Source of the DNA: Nitrososphaeria archaeon
GTDB lineage: Archaea > Thermoproteota > Nitrososphaeria > Conexivisphaerales > UBA164
NCBI GenBank assembly: GCA_029775955.1
Contig: JARVJW010000056.1
Span: 1-25,624, forward strand
Length of the DNA stretch: 25,624 nucleotides
Direction of reading: 5' to 3'
Part shown: piece after piece, positions 7,047 through 15,345 of the stretch
How positions within the stretch are numbered: the first letter of the stretch is position 1
Layout: each line of letters opens with the position of its first letter
Translations under genes and position numbers: made by a program
Notes under the pieces: model-generated
What the model saw: the letters and a program-made list of their open reading frames with translations, nothing else
The model's database searches: none
Told to the model about the DNA's origin: nothing

Positions 7047-8345
7047 TTAACTTGTACTAGAAATGTTTGTGAGTGATGGTAGTTGACTCGGGTATTCCAC
7101 TGGATTTATGATAGTTACTGTCTGGCCACTCTGATTAGTGTACTGGACCTCAGTTATGTTCCCAGAGCTGTTAAAGAAAACTGTGTTTGCCACTATGTAC
7201 CCATGGATCCTAGCTTCAGAAATAGCTGACAGCGATGAAAAGGTCGCAGTTGTTCTTAGGTTGGCGCTCGAATTGAAATTATCAACTATATATATTGCGA
7301 CCTGGGCTGCCCTTTCTGAAGCAAGCACACCATGGAATGGCTCAGGGTAGAAATGGCTGTTAGAGATGCCACGAACTATGACCCAGGGTATCCCATATTG
7401 CGCATTTGCAAAAGCGAACCCCCATCCCTCATTTTCTCCTACATCTCCCTGATAAAGTGCATTTTGTATTGCATTAAGATAAACCGGTTCAGTCCAGAAT
7501 CCTCCTGAGCTTATGACACCAACAACAACCTTTGCGTTTATGCTCCCAGTGTTGGTTGAGTTTCCTGTTATATCTGATATAGGCGTTGTACCAAGGCCAG
7601 AGTAGGAAGATGCAAGCTTTACTAGCTGGGCTGAAGCTGCAAGATCAGCCACATAGAGATAGTTGGTTGAATTTGTTCCAGGCCCGTATCCATATGTAGA
7701 TGCGTCCTGAGGTGTTGCCCCGACTTCTCCATAGGATGTTACGAGAGAGCTGCCTATTATTGATTGGTTGGTAATAACCATTTCGTCGCCACCATAGTCA
7801 TCTTCATACCCACCATCATAGTAGTGCACCGACCCCTTGTTTACTACAAATGCACCTATAACTACATCTCCTGTGTTAATGTACGGATTTCTTGACCCGC
7901 CTATTCCAGAAAGTATCGAAGCAGATATGTTAAAATAGTTATCCATGAGTGCTGTTGCCTCTTCCGCAGATGAATCCTTTTCACCAGCCCTCACATTTAC
8001 TACAGGATGACCATTGATTGTTCCAACATAATAGGTGAACCCATCAATTGTTACCTCGCCTGTTACATTCATGGCTGCCAGGATAGGCGCCTGTTCATAT
8101 GCAGTTATATCCACAATGCCAATCCGCGGTGTGGAAAGTATCTGCAACAACGATGATGGATTACTCCCATTATAAGTTATTCTTGATGTAAGGTACTCAT
8201 CCAGCTTGTTTAGGCTTGAGAGCTCGCTACTATTTGATGTATAGGCAGTGTAATAGTAGCCCATTCCACTGAAACCTATTATTATGATTATGATAAGCAC
8301 TACAATTGAAATTTTATAACTAGTATTTTTCGATTTATTTTGCAT
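7047..8345 (-). CDS. Membrane-anchored extracellular nucleosidase/phosphorylase-fold protein
   Basis: 432 aa. Residues 12-33 form one hydrophobic segment after a basic start (signal anchor). The rest is outside: rich in Ser, Thr, Asn and N-x-S/T sites, poor in Lys and Arg. The outer domain follows the purine phosphorylase / MTA-SAH nucleosidase pattern: IGIVDITAYEQAPILAAM, VVNVRAGEKDSSAEEA, GIGGSRNP, DVVIGAFVV, and near the end ENEGWGFAFANAQYGIPWVIVRGISN, the place where the family has its ME-G-A substrate loop and the catalytic Asp (here Asn in GISN). Activity is therefore uncertain. It may scavenge nucleosides or bind ligand. It is flanked by decayed transposases but itself intact, with its own promoter. 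Confidence 0.8.
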   Translation of the reverse strand: MQNKSKNTSYKISIVVLIIIIIIGFSGMGYYYTAYTSNSSELSSLNKLDEYLTSRITYNGSNPSSLLQILSTPRIGIVDITAYEQAPILAAMNVTGEVTIDGFTYYVGTINGHPVVNVRAGEKDSSAEEATALMDNYFNISASILSGIGGSRNPYINTGDVVIGAFVVNKGSVHYYDGGYEDDYGGDEMVITNQSIIGSSLVTSYGEVGATPQDASTYGYGPGTNSTNYLYVADLAASAQLVKLASSYSGLGTTPISDITGNSTNTGSINAKVVVGVISSGGFWTEPVYLNAIQNALYQGDVGENEGWGFAFANAQYGIPWVIVRGISNSHFYPEPFHGVLASERAAQVAIYIVDNFNSSANLRTTATFSSLSAISEARIHGYIVANTVFFNSSGNITEVQYTNQSGQTVTIINPVEYPSQLPSLTNISSTS

Positions 8346-8368
8346 TATATTTAATGTTTACCCATTGC

Positions 8369-8378
8369 TTTTAAATAT
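8369..8378 (-). promoter_or_regulatory. TATA-like box of the nucleosidase-fold gene
   Basis: The minus strand reads ATATTTAAAA, centred about 28 bases before the ATG at 8345, which implies a leaderless or very short-leader message. Confidence 0.6.
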
Positions 8379-8469
8379 TTTGGTAATGTTCGTGTGTTGC
8401 ATTAATTGTACCAGATGATCAAACTTATTTGATATTTTAATTATTAACGCCACAAATTTCATTGACTCA

Positions 8470-9236
8470 CCTTAACAAATAGGGATGAATATAATGAAAA
8501 GCTTGTCAACATTTGATGTGTTTGTTAATGCTGGCCTCCTGATTAACCAGGCTGAAGAGGATGAATGAAGGAAAGAGGGGAAAACCCTAATGATGCACTG
8601 ATGCTTATCATACTGGCCGTAAAGGAGTACTTTGGACTACAGGCAGACCGAGATGCTTGATGGAATATGGGGAGCCAGGATACCCAGATCTGCAGGAGGC
8701 AGAAGGGGCTAAAGGTTCCGCTTGGGGTATGACAAGGATAATCCTGTTGACATAGCAGTTGACTCATATTCAATAGGGGTGAATGGATAAGGCAGAAGTG
8801 AGGAGGGGATGGGTAAAGCTGCACATTTCATGTGAATCACCTCAGCGTGGAGGTAACAGATGAACATTGACGGGAAGGAGTTCAGCAAGCTTGGTGCAAT
8901 AGATACTGTTGGCAAAGTGAATAAGGTGTTCGGTGATTCGGCCTATGACTCCAGGGATAACCTCAACTCAGCTATGGGCGCAGAGCCTGTAATAAAGCCC
9001 AACTCCACTGGAAAATCGAAGGGTTAGGTCAAAGGCAGTTAAGGGAGTTCCTCAATGATCTTAATGGAAGCATAGATACGGACAGAGGTGGAAGCGGTGT
9101 TCTCTTCATTAATGCTAGGAGAGTACGTACCATCAGCGCTTGATGCAGGAATATTCAACGAAATAATGGCCATTTTCACATATAATGTTGTGGAGGCGCA
9201 TCGCGGTGGCACGAGGGTAAGCTGGGGACGCGTGCC
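8470..9236 (+). pseudogene. IS4/IS5-like DDE transposase, heavily frameshifted
   Basis: Pieces of one transposase follow in order on the plus strand, in changing frames: YNEKLVN near 8490, DALMLIILAVKEYFGL near 8600, WGARIP and RRQKGLKVPLGYDKDNP near 8670-8750, VDSYSIGVNGW near 8760, GWVKLHISC near 8815, DGKEFSKLG near 8870, VFGDSAYDSRDNLNS near 8930, PVIKPNSTGKSKG near 8995, then GEYVPSALDAGIFNEI to the end. The D-S and G-D-x-A-Y-D-S motifs are those of DDE_Tnp_1 type enzymes. Many stops make it inactive. It is AT/GC similar to its neighbours. Confidence 0.7.
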
Positions 9237-9243
9237 TTAATTA

Positions 9244-9875
9244 ATTTGTTCATTGGCCGGGAATAATCAATTAATGCAACAAAGCACTACGCACGTAGAC
9301 TTTTCAAATCCCTATCAAGCGGAATCACAGATCGTTTCTCTAGTCCAAGAGACAGTACGCCGGTTTGGGAAGATCGATGTGCTGGTGAACTTGGCTGGCA
9401 GAACAAGTGATGGTCTTTGGACAAAACCGATGCTCCTTTATTCAATTGACGAATTTATGGGAATTCTTAACATTGATGTCATGGGAACTTTTCTCATGTG
9501 CAAGCATGTGGTGCCTGAAATGCAGAAACAAGTAGCGTAATTGTGAATATGAGCTGGAATGCCGCGGTCGGGGTGCGCCTTTTGGGTTCGGTTGGGTAGT
9601 AGCAAAAAGCGCAATACTTGGTATCACGAAGTCTATTGCTCGGGAACTGGGGCCTGCGATCAGAGTTAACGCCATTGCACCAGGTTACTTTGATACGCAA
9701 TGGGTTACGGAGGACGCTACACCAGAACAAATTGAATCTTTCAAGAATTCGGCTAGCTTGAAAAGGATGGGTAGGCCGAAGAAATCGCTAAACTTGTAAT
9801 CTTTCTAGCCTCAGATGGCTCTCTTTTATGACTGGTGAAACCCTTGTATTAGATGGTGGCGCCATGATTTGTTAA
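9244..9875 (+). pseudogene. Short-chain dehydrogenase/reductase, 5'-truncated and frameshifted
   Basis: Reads as an SDR from about residue 60: VRRFGKIDVLVNLAGRTSDG, FMGILNIDVMGTFLMCKHV, VNMSWNAAVG, AKSAILGITKSIARELGP, IRVNAIAPGYFDTQWV, and MTGETLVLDGGA at the end. The N-terminal glycine-rich NAD site is missing, replaced by transposase remnant. At least three frame changes occur (near 9537, 9572 and 9775). In the Y-x-x-x-K catalytic motif the Tyr place reads Trp (WVVAK), though the frameshift nearby makes this uncertain. Not functional. Confidence 0.8.
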
Positions 9876-9892
9876 ACAACAAGTGACATCCT

Positions 9893-9923
9893 CTCACCTA
9901 AGGCATGTGGACTTTGTGGTGAG
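9893..9923 (-). terminator. Hairpin downstream of the helicase gene, terminator or IS end
   Basis: CTCACC (9893-9898) and GGTGAG (9918-9923) can pair around a 19-base loop, 9 bases past the helicase stop. No long T-run follows on the minus strand, so it could equally be an IS end. Confidence 0.25.
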
Positions 9924-9931
9924 GGCAAAAA

Positions 9932-12900
9932 TCATTTGTCTTTTGGTTGTATCCAGCACCAGGATACCCTTTTCAACTTTATTGGCTTTTCCATTTCATG
10001 ATTATTTGTTATGGTGGTTTCGCTTAGCAGCTCCCTTGCCTTTTCCAGGAGGTTGCCTGATTGCTTGGCAAGGCCAAGTTCCCTGACCAGCGTGGCCCGG
10101 CTTGAGTTATCCCTGAAAATGCTTGCAAGCTTTTCGCCTTCGTCCCCTGAACTGGCAAGTGAATTGTATATTTCCTGTATCGTCTTCGTTGACCTGGCGG
10201 GCATTCCCTCATTTGTTAATGCCTTCTTTCTCCTGCTTTCAAGCTCATCCAGGAGCTCCTTCTTCATTAACTTCATCCTTTCTATCAGCCTGGAGTAGTC
10301 GATCATCTCCCCCCTGTTGTCGGTCTCCCCTTCCATGATCGCCTGTATTATGCTGTTTGCAGACGACGTTGTTTCATTATCGCCGTCAAAGTACCTTAGG
10401 CGCCAGTAGAAACTGTTGCCATCAGTAAACAAAATGAAGAGCCCATCTCTATTGCCATGCTTGTACGCCCCTATGCCATCTGGGAGTTCCTTGAGCCACT
10501 GAAGGCTCTTTTCCTTCATAATTTTTGCCAGGGTGTCAATTGGGTCGATCGTGAACTCCTCAAGCTCTGAAGCAAGCCTGTTAAGTTCAGATATGTCGTT
10601 TCTTGCCAGTCCCTCCTGAAATGACCCGAAGTCCTTTGGCATGGCCTCCTCCCCAAGGGTGGAGGCATCAATTCCAACCGTCTGCCTGATGCCCTCAAGC
10701 CTCATGAACAGCTTCCTCATCAGGTTGAGGAAATGTTCCAGCGTCGCGGGGTCCTCAGGATCACCATTCTTCGGCAAAATGTTGATCAAAAACACCTCCC
10801 GATGCAGTGAGCCTATCCTGTCTATTCTCCCAATACGCTGTATTAACATAACAGGATTCCACGGGAAATCGTAGTTTGCTACATACTGCGCATTTTGAAG
10901 GTTTTGCCCTTCGCTCAGGACATCCGTGCTCACAAGAATGCCACCCCCGTTCATGAATAACCTTATTACGTCGTTCTTTTTCTTGGTATTTCCATTTTCA
11001 TCCATGGACAGTTCGCCGGTTACAAGCCTGACAGGATAATTGCCTATGCTTTCCCTGAGCATTTTATAGATGTATTTGGCTGTTGCAGTATATTGCGTGA
11101 AAACTATCAGCCCGTTCCCTTCCTTGTTTTTCAGCTCGTTCACAAGCTCCCTTACCCTTGATCTGAAAGCTTCAAATTTGACATCTTCATCGGGTAGCTT
11201 GCTAAAAACCTGCTCGATGATCGCTATATCATGCTCGCATTTGGACACAAAATCTTTCACCTCCTCACTGGTGAGCTTGCATTTCTCCTTAAGTGCGGCA
11301 TATTTCGGTTTGCCAAAGAGCTCATCAGGAGTAGGCATCAGTTCATCAAAATCGAACAGGGGCTCATCCCTCATTGAAGCGGGAACAAAGTAGCCGTATT
11401 CTTCTGCATATTTTGCCGCGTTATCCATATAATCCTTCACAGATTGAATTGTGTCACTGAATGCCTTCAGGCTGCTTTCAAGCCTCTTAAACATGTTGAT
11501 TATAACTATCATCTTGACCAGAGCCTTGAGCTTGTCCTTCTTGCTCTGCTCCAGTTCCGACGGCACAGGGGTCCCGTCTGGGTACTTCAGCTTCTCGCTT
11601 AGCCTGTCAATGGAGAGGCCGTAATGTGCAAAGTTCATGCCGTTCAACAGGTCATATATCTCCTGAAATCTGATTTCCATGCTGTACCTGTTGCGCGGGT
11701 CAGAATCGATCCTTCTCTCAGGAGTGCTCATCCTCCCCTCAGTGTCAAGCTCCTTCGCAAACCTCCTGGAATGCCTGACCATGAACCTCTGAAGCACTTC
11801 ATCCATGTCAACCCTTTGCCCGTTCATGAGCTTCTTCTGGTTTTCCGTGAAGTACCCCTTGAGCGTGCCGTTGTAGATGTCGCTGATGCTGTCTTCGCTC
11901 AGGTAAAACGAAAACAGGTTGTACAGGTCCATGATGCTGTTATTTACAGGCGTAGCTGTTGCAAGCACAACCTGTGCCTTGTTTTTTAGAACAAGCTGCC
12001 TCAAAGCGGAGTACCTTATTGTTGACGGCGTCCTGAAATAGTGAGCCTCGTCAACTATTATGAAGTCCTTGTCCTTGTATTTTTCGATCACCGAATCGGG
12101 GTCCTGGGAGAGCTTTTCGCTGCTTTCTGATTCAAGGAAAATGCTGTTCTTTTTCATCTCGTCTTGCCATGTGGTGTCAAGGACGCTCTTTGGGGCGATG
12201 AGCATCACCTTCCTGCCGTTCCTAATAGCGTTCATTGCAATGGAGAGAGCAACCCTCGACTTGCCAAGCCCTGTCGAGTCAGCTATCAGCACTCCGCCGT
12301 ATTTCTGGATGATCGGCAACGCGCTCCTGGCTGAGAGCTTTTGGTGCGGGTACATGGTCGCAATCACGTCCTGCACTTGAGCGGAAATGTCAAACTCGCC
12401 CTTGTATGTTTCGTACAACGCCTTTGCTATAACTTCATAAGGGCTCCTCGTTGTAACATAATTCTTTAGAAATGAAATGAAGGTTTCCTTGAAATCCTCT
12501 GAACTTCCCCACATTTCCATGAACCAGCCAGCCAGTTCCTGCACAACTTCCCTGTCAGTGTTCACCATGTTCAGTTCCCTGTTGTAAACAAGACCCCCAT
12601 AGGTGAAGTTGCTTGAGCCAACGACGCCTATGCCGTGGTTTATCTGCTGAAGGCTTGGGCTGGCGCCGATGTACGCCTTGCCATGAAAGAATGGCCCGGA
12701 GACTTTATGCACCTGCCTTTTGGGATTCTCGAAGTACCCTATGGCTTCCTGAAGCAGGTTAAAGTATTCAAGCTCATCCTCCTCCCTCTCCAGCTCTTCA
12801 AGGACCTCCTCCTCCCAGGCCTTGCTCTCCGTTGGCCCCCTGCCGAGCAGAAACATAAGCGGCCTGTCCCCAAGCGCAGCTTTTATTGAACCGTAGCCAT

Positions 12901-13006
12901 GCACATTGAAATAGGCTGAAGCGATTGCTATCTCGCCGGAGTCAGCAAGCTCCCTTACAAGGAGGTTGGCCAGCTTTTCATTTTTATTGTCAACAATTTT
13001 GGTCAA
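9932..13006 (-). CDS. PLD-nuclease / SNF2-type helicase fusion of a defence operon
   Basis: 1024 aa. Residues about 20-150 resemble a phospholipase D-type nuclease domain: IAIASAYFNVHGYGSIKAAL, H108-G-K110 followed by VVGSSNFTYGGL. Residues about 215-700 are an SF2/SNF2 motor: DSTGLGKS (243-250), IIVDEAH (DEAH 319-322), VVLATATPVNNS, and VSTDVLSEGQNLQNA with QRIGRIDRIGS in lobe 2. The rest is a helical tail. Such proteins translocate on or cut DNA in restriction-like systems. It is the last gene of the operon. The start is TTG 13006, whose TTGA overlaps the stop of the ATPase gene. The sister start in the scar ORF is ATG in the same overlap, so TTG is probably a mutated ATG. Intact. Base composition is less AT-rich than the upstream ATPase gene. 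Confidence 0.9.
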   Translation of the reverse strand: MTKIVDNKNEKLANLLVRELADSGEIAIASAYFNVHGYGSIKAALGDRPLMFLLGRGPTESKAWEEEVLEELEREEDELEYFNLLQEAIGYFENPKRQVHKVSGPFFHGKAYIGASPSLQQINHGIGVVGSSNFTYGGLVYNRELNMVNTDREVVQELAGWFMEMWGSSEDFKETFISFLKNYVTTRSPYEVIAKALYETYKGEFDISAQVQDVIATMYPHQKLSARSALPIIQKYGGVLIADSTGLGKSRVALSIAMNAIRNGRKVMLIAPKSVLDTTWQDEMKKNSIFLESESSEKLSQDPDSVIEKYKDKDFIIVDEAHYFRTPSTIRYSALRQLVLKNKAQVVLATATPVNNSIMDLYNLFSFYLSEDSISDIYNGTLKGYFTENQKKLMNGQRVDMDEVLQRFMVRHSRRFAKELDTEGRMSTPERRIDSDPRNRYSMEIRFQEIYDLLNGMNFAHYGLSIDRLSEKLKYPDGTPVPSELEQSKKDKLKALVKMIVIINMFKRLESSLKAFSDTIQSVKDYMDNAAKYAEEYGYFVPASMRDEPLFDFDELMPTPDELFGKPKYAALKEKCKLTSEEVKDFVSKCEHDIAIIEQVFSKLPDEDVKFEAFRSRVRELVNELKNKEGNGLIVFTQYTATAKYIYKMLRESIGNYPVRLVTGELSMDENGNTKKKNDVIRLFMNGGGILVSTDVLSEGQNLQNAQYVANYDFPWNPVMLIQRIGRIDRIGSLHREVFLINILPKNGDPEDPATLEHFLNLMRKLFMRLEGIRQTVGIDASTLGEEAMPKDFGSFQEGLARNDISELNRLASELEEFTIDPIDTLAKIMKEKSLQWLKELPDGIGAYKHGNRDGLFILFTDGNSFYWRLRYFDGDNETTSSANSIIQAIMEGETDNRGEMIDYSRLIERMKLMKKELLDELESRRKKALTNEGMPARSTKTIQEIYNSLASSGDEGEKLASIFRDNSSRATLVRELGLAKQSGNLLEKARELLSETTITNNHEMEKPIKLKRVSWCWIQPKDK

Positions 13007-15018
13007 TTGTTGTTTCTCCTCAATTCCTCAATTAGATCTTTTACTTCCTTAGGGGGGTCAATGTGCTCTGCAAGGCACATTACATCCTCCAGATGTATAT
13101 GTGTTTTATTTTTAGGTTCTCTTTTTGAATTATTCTCTTCATTTATTTCGTAATTGCATTCTCTTTTTACGTCATTAAACTTTGGTTGCGCTTCAAGTAA
13201 GCCGGCAATATCATCATAATCATAAATTATAGCATTAGAACCGCATTCCTGCTTTGTGAAGTCACTATTTTTTTTATCACTGAAAACATAATAATTAATT
13301 CCCAACTTTTTAAAAATTTTACAAAATGTTGGGAGGTTGCCACTACCGCTTCCATATAATAGCTGAGTTTCCTGCATGTCAACGTTCTCCTTTGTGAGCC
13401 AAATACGCAACGCCTCAACTTCATGTACCCCTTCACCTACAATAACTGTTTTTGCGAAAAGACAAGACAATAAGCTAGCAAGTAACGTGGCATTATTTTT
13501 AATTTTTTCTAGCTCAGGGCTAATATTGACAGGGTATAAGCGCGTACTACCTTCTACAAGCGAAAACCTTGTTATGTTATTTAACGATTTGGCGTCAATT
13601 ATGTAAGGAGAATGTGTTATAACTATAACCTGGTTGGCGCTTTTAGTAATAAGGTTATCATGTATTTCCTTTTGTTTAGTGGGGTGCAGGTTCTGCGCAG
13701 GCTCATCCAACAATACAATTTTTTCCTCTTGTGAGAGAGCCACAGCCAACAACAAGCTTTCTAAAGTACCTGAAGAAACAGTTTCGTAACTCATTACATT
13801 ATTATTACTGTCAAAAAGCCTGAGTGCGAGTTTTTTTACTTTTTTGTGAGACAGCTTGTTGTTTATTTCGTTAATTCCTACATCTATTTTGTTAATTCCT
13901 ACATCTATTTCGTTAATTCCTACATCCAATTCAAACTCAGTCAACTTGTGGAACTCCTCATTTATTTTTTTAAATGTATTCTTCTCTTTGGGATCTAGCG
14001 AATTTTGTAAATTGAATAAAAATTCAGTTAAAAATGCGGGCTTAACTTCTAAAGGCCGAGGTTGTTTGGATATTGCACTTTCTATATTCGCAGGCGATTG
14101 ATCTTGATATGATGTAGGTTTCTCATTGGATTCAAATATTACATCATCAATACTGTACCTAGGGTCTGAAAGTAAAACCAGTGATTTGGCAAAAATCGAA
14201 TATATAACATTAACAATCGTAATGTCCCTTTGTTCTTTTTCTACATTGCATAATGTTTGTATCTTATTCAATTTATTTGAAATATAATTTTGCATTTTAC
14301 CTAAATTCCTTCCAATAATATTAAATTTGAGGTACCCTATCTGTAAATTGGTATTATTTTCATTTTGAACAAGTAATTTATCCAAAGATGGCGCCTTATA
14401 ATCATGACCTAATAAGTATACGATATTAGCAGGCTCCTTGCCATCGGCTCCCCTTTTTTTTAATTCTTCAAAAATAACTTCTGCAATATCAATAGTTGGC
14501 TGCTTCTCTGAATTAAACGTCAAAACTTTTTCTCCGAAGTAAATCTTGAAAATTATTTTTGGTATATTAATTGTTGATATGTCACGCGCCTTATCCCATT
14601 GAATAATAATTGTAAGCCGGTCCCCTAAAGAGCTAAAAATATTTTCTCCATAATTTGCAATATAATTAATAATAAGATTGCGTTGCGTATCAGTATATTT
14701 ATTTGGCGAATAAGATTGCTCTCCAAAAGTTGTTATCGTTGAACATATTAAAAAATCAATGATGTATTGTTTATCCTGATTTGATAATTTAACCTCAATG
14801 CTAATATCAAAACTTTCAGAACCCCACTGGATGTAACCTTTATCATTAACCTCTTTTTGTTGGCTCATGACTAAAGAGACATAACGAATTAGCCGAAATA
14901 AGTTTGATTTGCCCGAGTTGTTCGGGCCAACTATATATGCCACCCCTTCAGGCAGTTCATAATTAAGTTCCCTAAACGAAAGGAAGTTCTTGGCGTTAAT
15001 ACTTTTTATTTGCATCAT
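13003..15018 (-). CDS. OLD-like AAA ATPase with TOPRIM-type nuclease domain
   Basis: 671 aa. Walker A GPNNSGKS (31-38) near the N-terminus. ABC-type signature region SSGTLESLLLAVALS (about 407), then VLLDEPAQNLHP (Walker B and D-loop, about 432-444) and ITHSPYIID (H-loop). After it a TOPRIM-like part: VIVGEGVHEVEALRIW (about 523-538, Glu of the metal site) and YYVFSDKKN. This order is that of overcoming-lysogenization-defect (OLD) family nucleases. Residues 363-383 hold three copies of a 7-residue repeat (DVGINEI). The gene is clearly AT-richer than the helicase and the 5' half of the methyltransferase gene, a sign of separate origin. ATGA overlap with the stop of the methyltransferase remnant upstream, TTGA overlap with the helicase downstream. 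Confidence 0.88.
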   Translation of the reverse strand: MMQIKSINAKNFLSFRELNYELPEGVAYIVGPNNSGKSNLFRLIRYVSLVMSQQKEVNDKGYIQWGSESFDISIEVKLSNQDKQYIIDFLICSTITTFGEQSYSPNKYTDTQRNLIINYIANYGENIFSSLGDRLTIIIQWDKARDISTINIPKIIFKIYFGEKVLTFNSEKQPTIDIAEVIFEELKKRGADGKEPANIVYLLGHDYKAPSLDKLLVQNENNTNLQIGYLKFNIIGRNLGKMQNYISNKLNKIQTLCNVEKEQRDITIVNVIYSIFAKSLVLLSDPRYSIDDVIFESNEKPTSYQDQSPANIESAISKQPRPLEVKPAFLTEFLFNLQNSLDPKEKNTFKKINEEFHKLTEFELDVGINEIDVGINKIDVGINEINNKLSHKKVKKLALRLFDSNNNVMSYETVSSGTLESLLLAVALSQEEKIVLLDEPAQNLHPTKQKEIHDNLITKSANQVIVITHSPYIIDAKSLNNITRFSLVEGSTRLYPVNISPELEKIKNNATLLASLLSCLFAKTVIVGEGVHEVEALRIWLTKENVDMQETQLLYGSGSGNLPTFCKIFKKLGINYYVFSDKKNSDFTKQECGSNAIIYDYDDIAGLLEAQPKFNDVKRECNYEINEENNSKREPKNKTHIHLEDVMCLAEHIDPPKEVKDLIEELRRNNN
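13870..13932 (-). repeat. Three tandem 21-bp repeats inside the ATPase gene
   Basis: Three copies of a 21-bp unit that begins GTTAATTCCTACATC on the plus strand (13870, 13891, 13912), the third slightly diverged. In protein they give D-V-G-I-N-[EK]-I three times. The unit is a multiple of 3, so gain or loss keeps the frame and changes a linker length. Confidence 0.88.
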
Positions 15019-15345
15019 ACTTCACTTTCTTTTTTATTGCTTTCAGCTTTGGCCAATCTGTCATCTACCGCCTCGACAAATGGCTTCTAAACTAAAATCA
15101 ACATTTAGGGAGTTTAAAATAATTTGGTCAGGATTGCGCCTACCTTCCTGTTTAATTTCAACATAATACCTAAATGTTTCTCGTTCAAATAGATGTTTTG
15201 CATTTGTAGTGAGCTTTGGAGTTAATAAATTTGGAATTGGTAATTGTTGATGACCATCTGTCAAAGTATCCCCAATCGGTCTCCTTGAATAAAGCTCTCT
15301 TACGAGGAGGTTGGCCAACTTTCCATTGTCAATTATCCTGGTCAT
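15015..15345 (-). pseudogene. Chimeric scar: helicase start fused to the C-terminus of a second methyltransferase
   Basis: The 94-aa frame from ATG 15345 starts MTRIIDNGKLANLLVREL, matching MTKIVDNKNEKLANLLVREL of the helicase at 13006. From residue 22 it instead follows the end of the operon's methyltransferase: GDTLTDGHQQLPIPNL against LTNTVEGYLNMPMPDL, then FERETFRYYVEIKQEGRR against FNRKAEPYYNEVKMEDRR. A frameshift near 15075 ends the frame, but the next frame reads FVEAVDDRLAKAESNKK, matching FVELVEDRLIKADRPLR, and its TGA overlaps the ATPase start. It begins in an ATGA overlap with the stop of the complete methyltransferase. This is a recombination scar, probably not a working protein. 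Confidence 0.85.

Noticed and set aside
8543..8915. Two minus-strand frames of 93 and 68 aa
   Set aside because: They overlay the decayed plus-strand transposase and resemble nothing known.
11624..12380. Plus-strand frames inside the helicase gene
   Set aside because: Shadows of a long conserved coding region on the other strand.
13870..13932. Short CRISPR-like array
   Set aside because: The repeats are directly adjacent with no spacers and lie in frame inside a coding gene.
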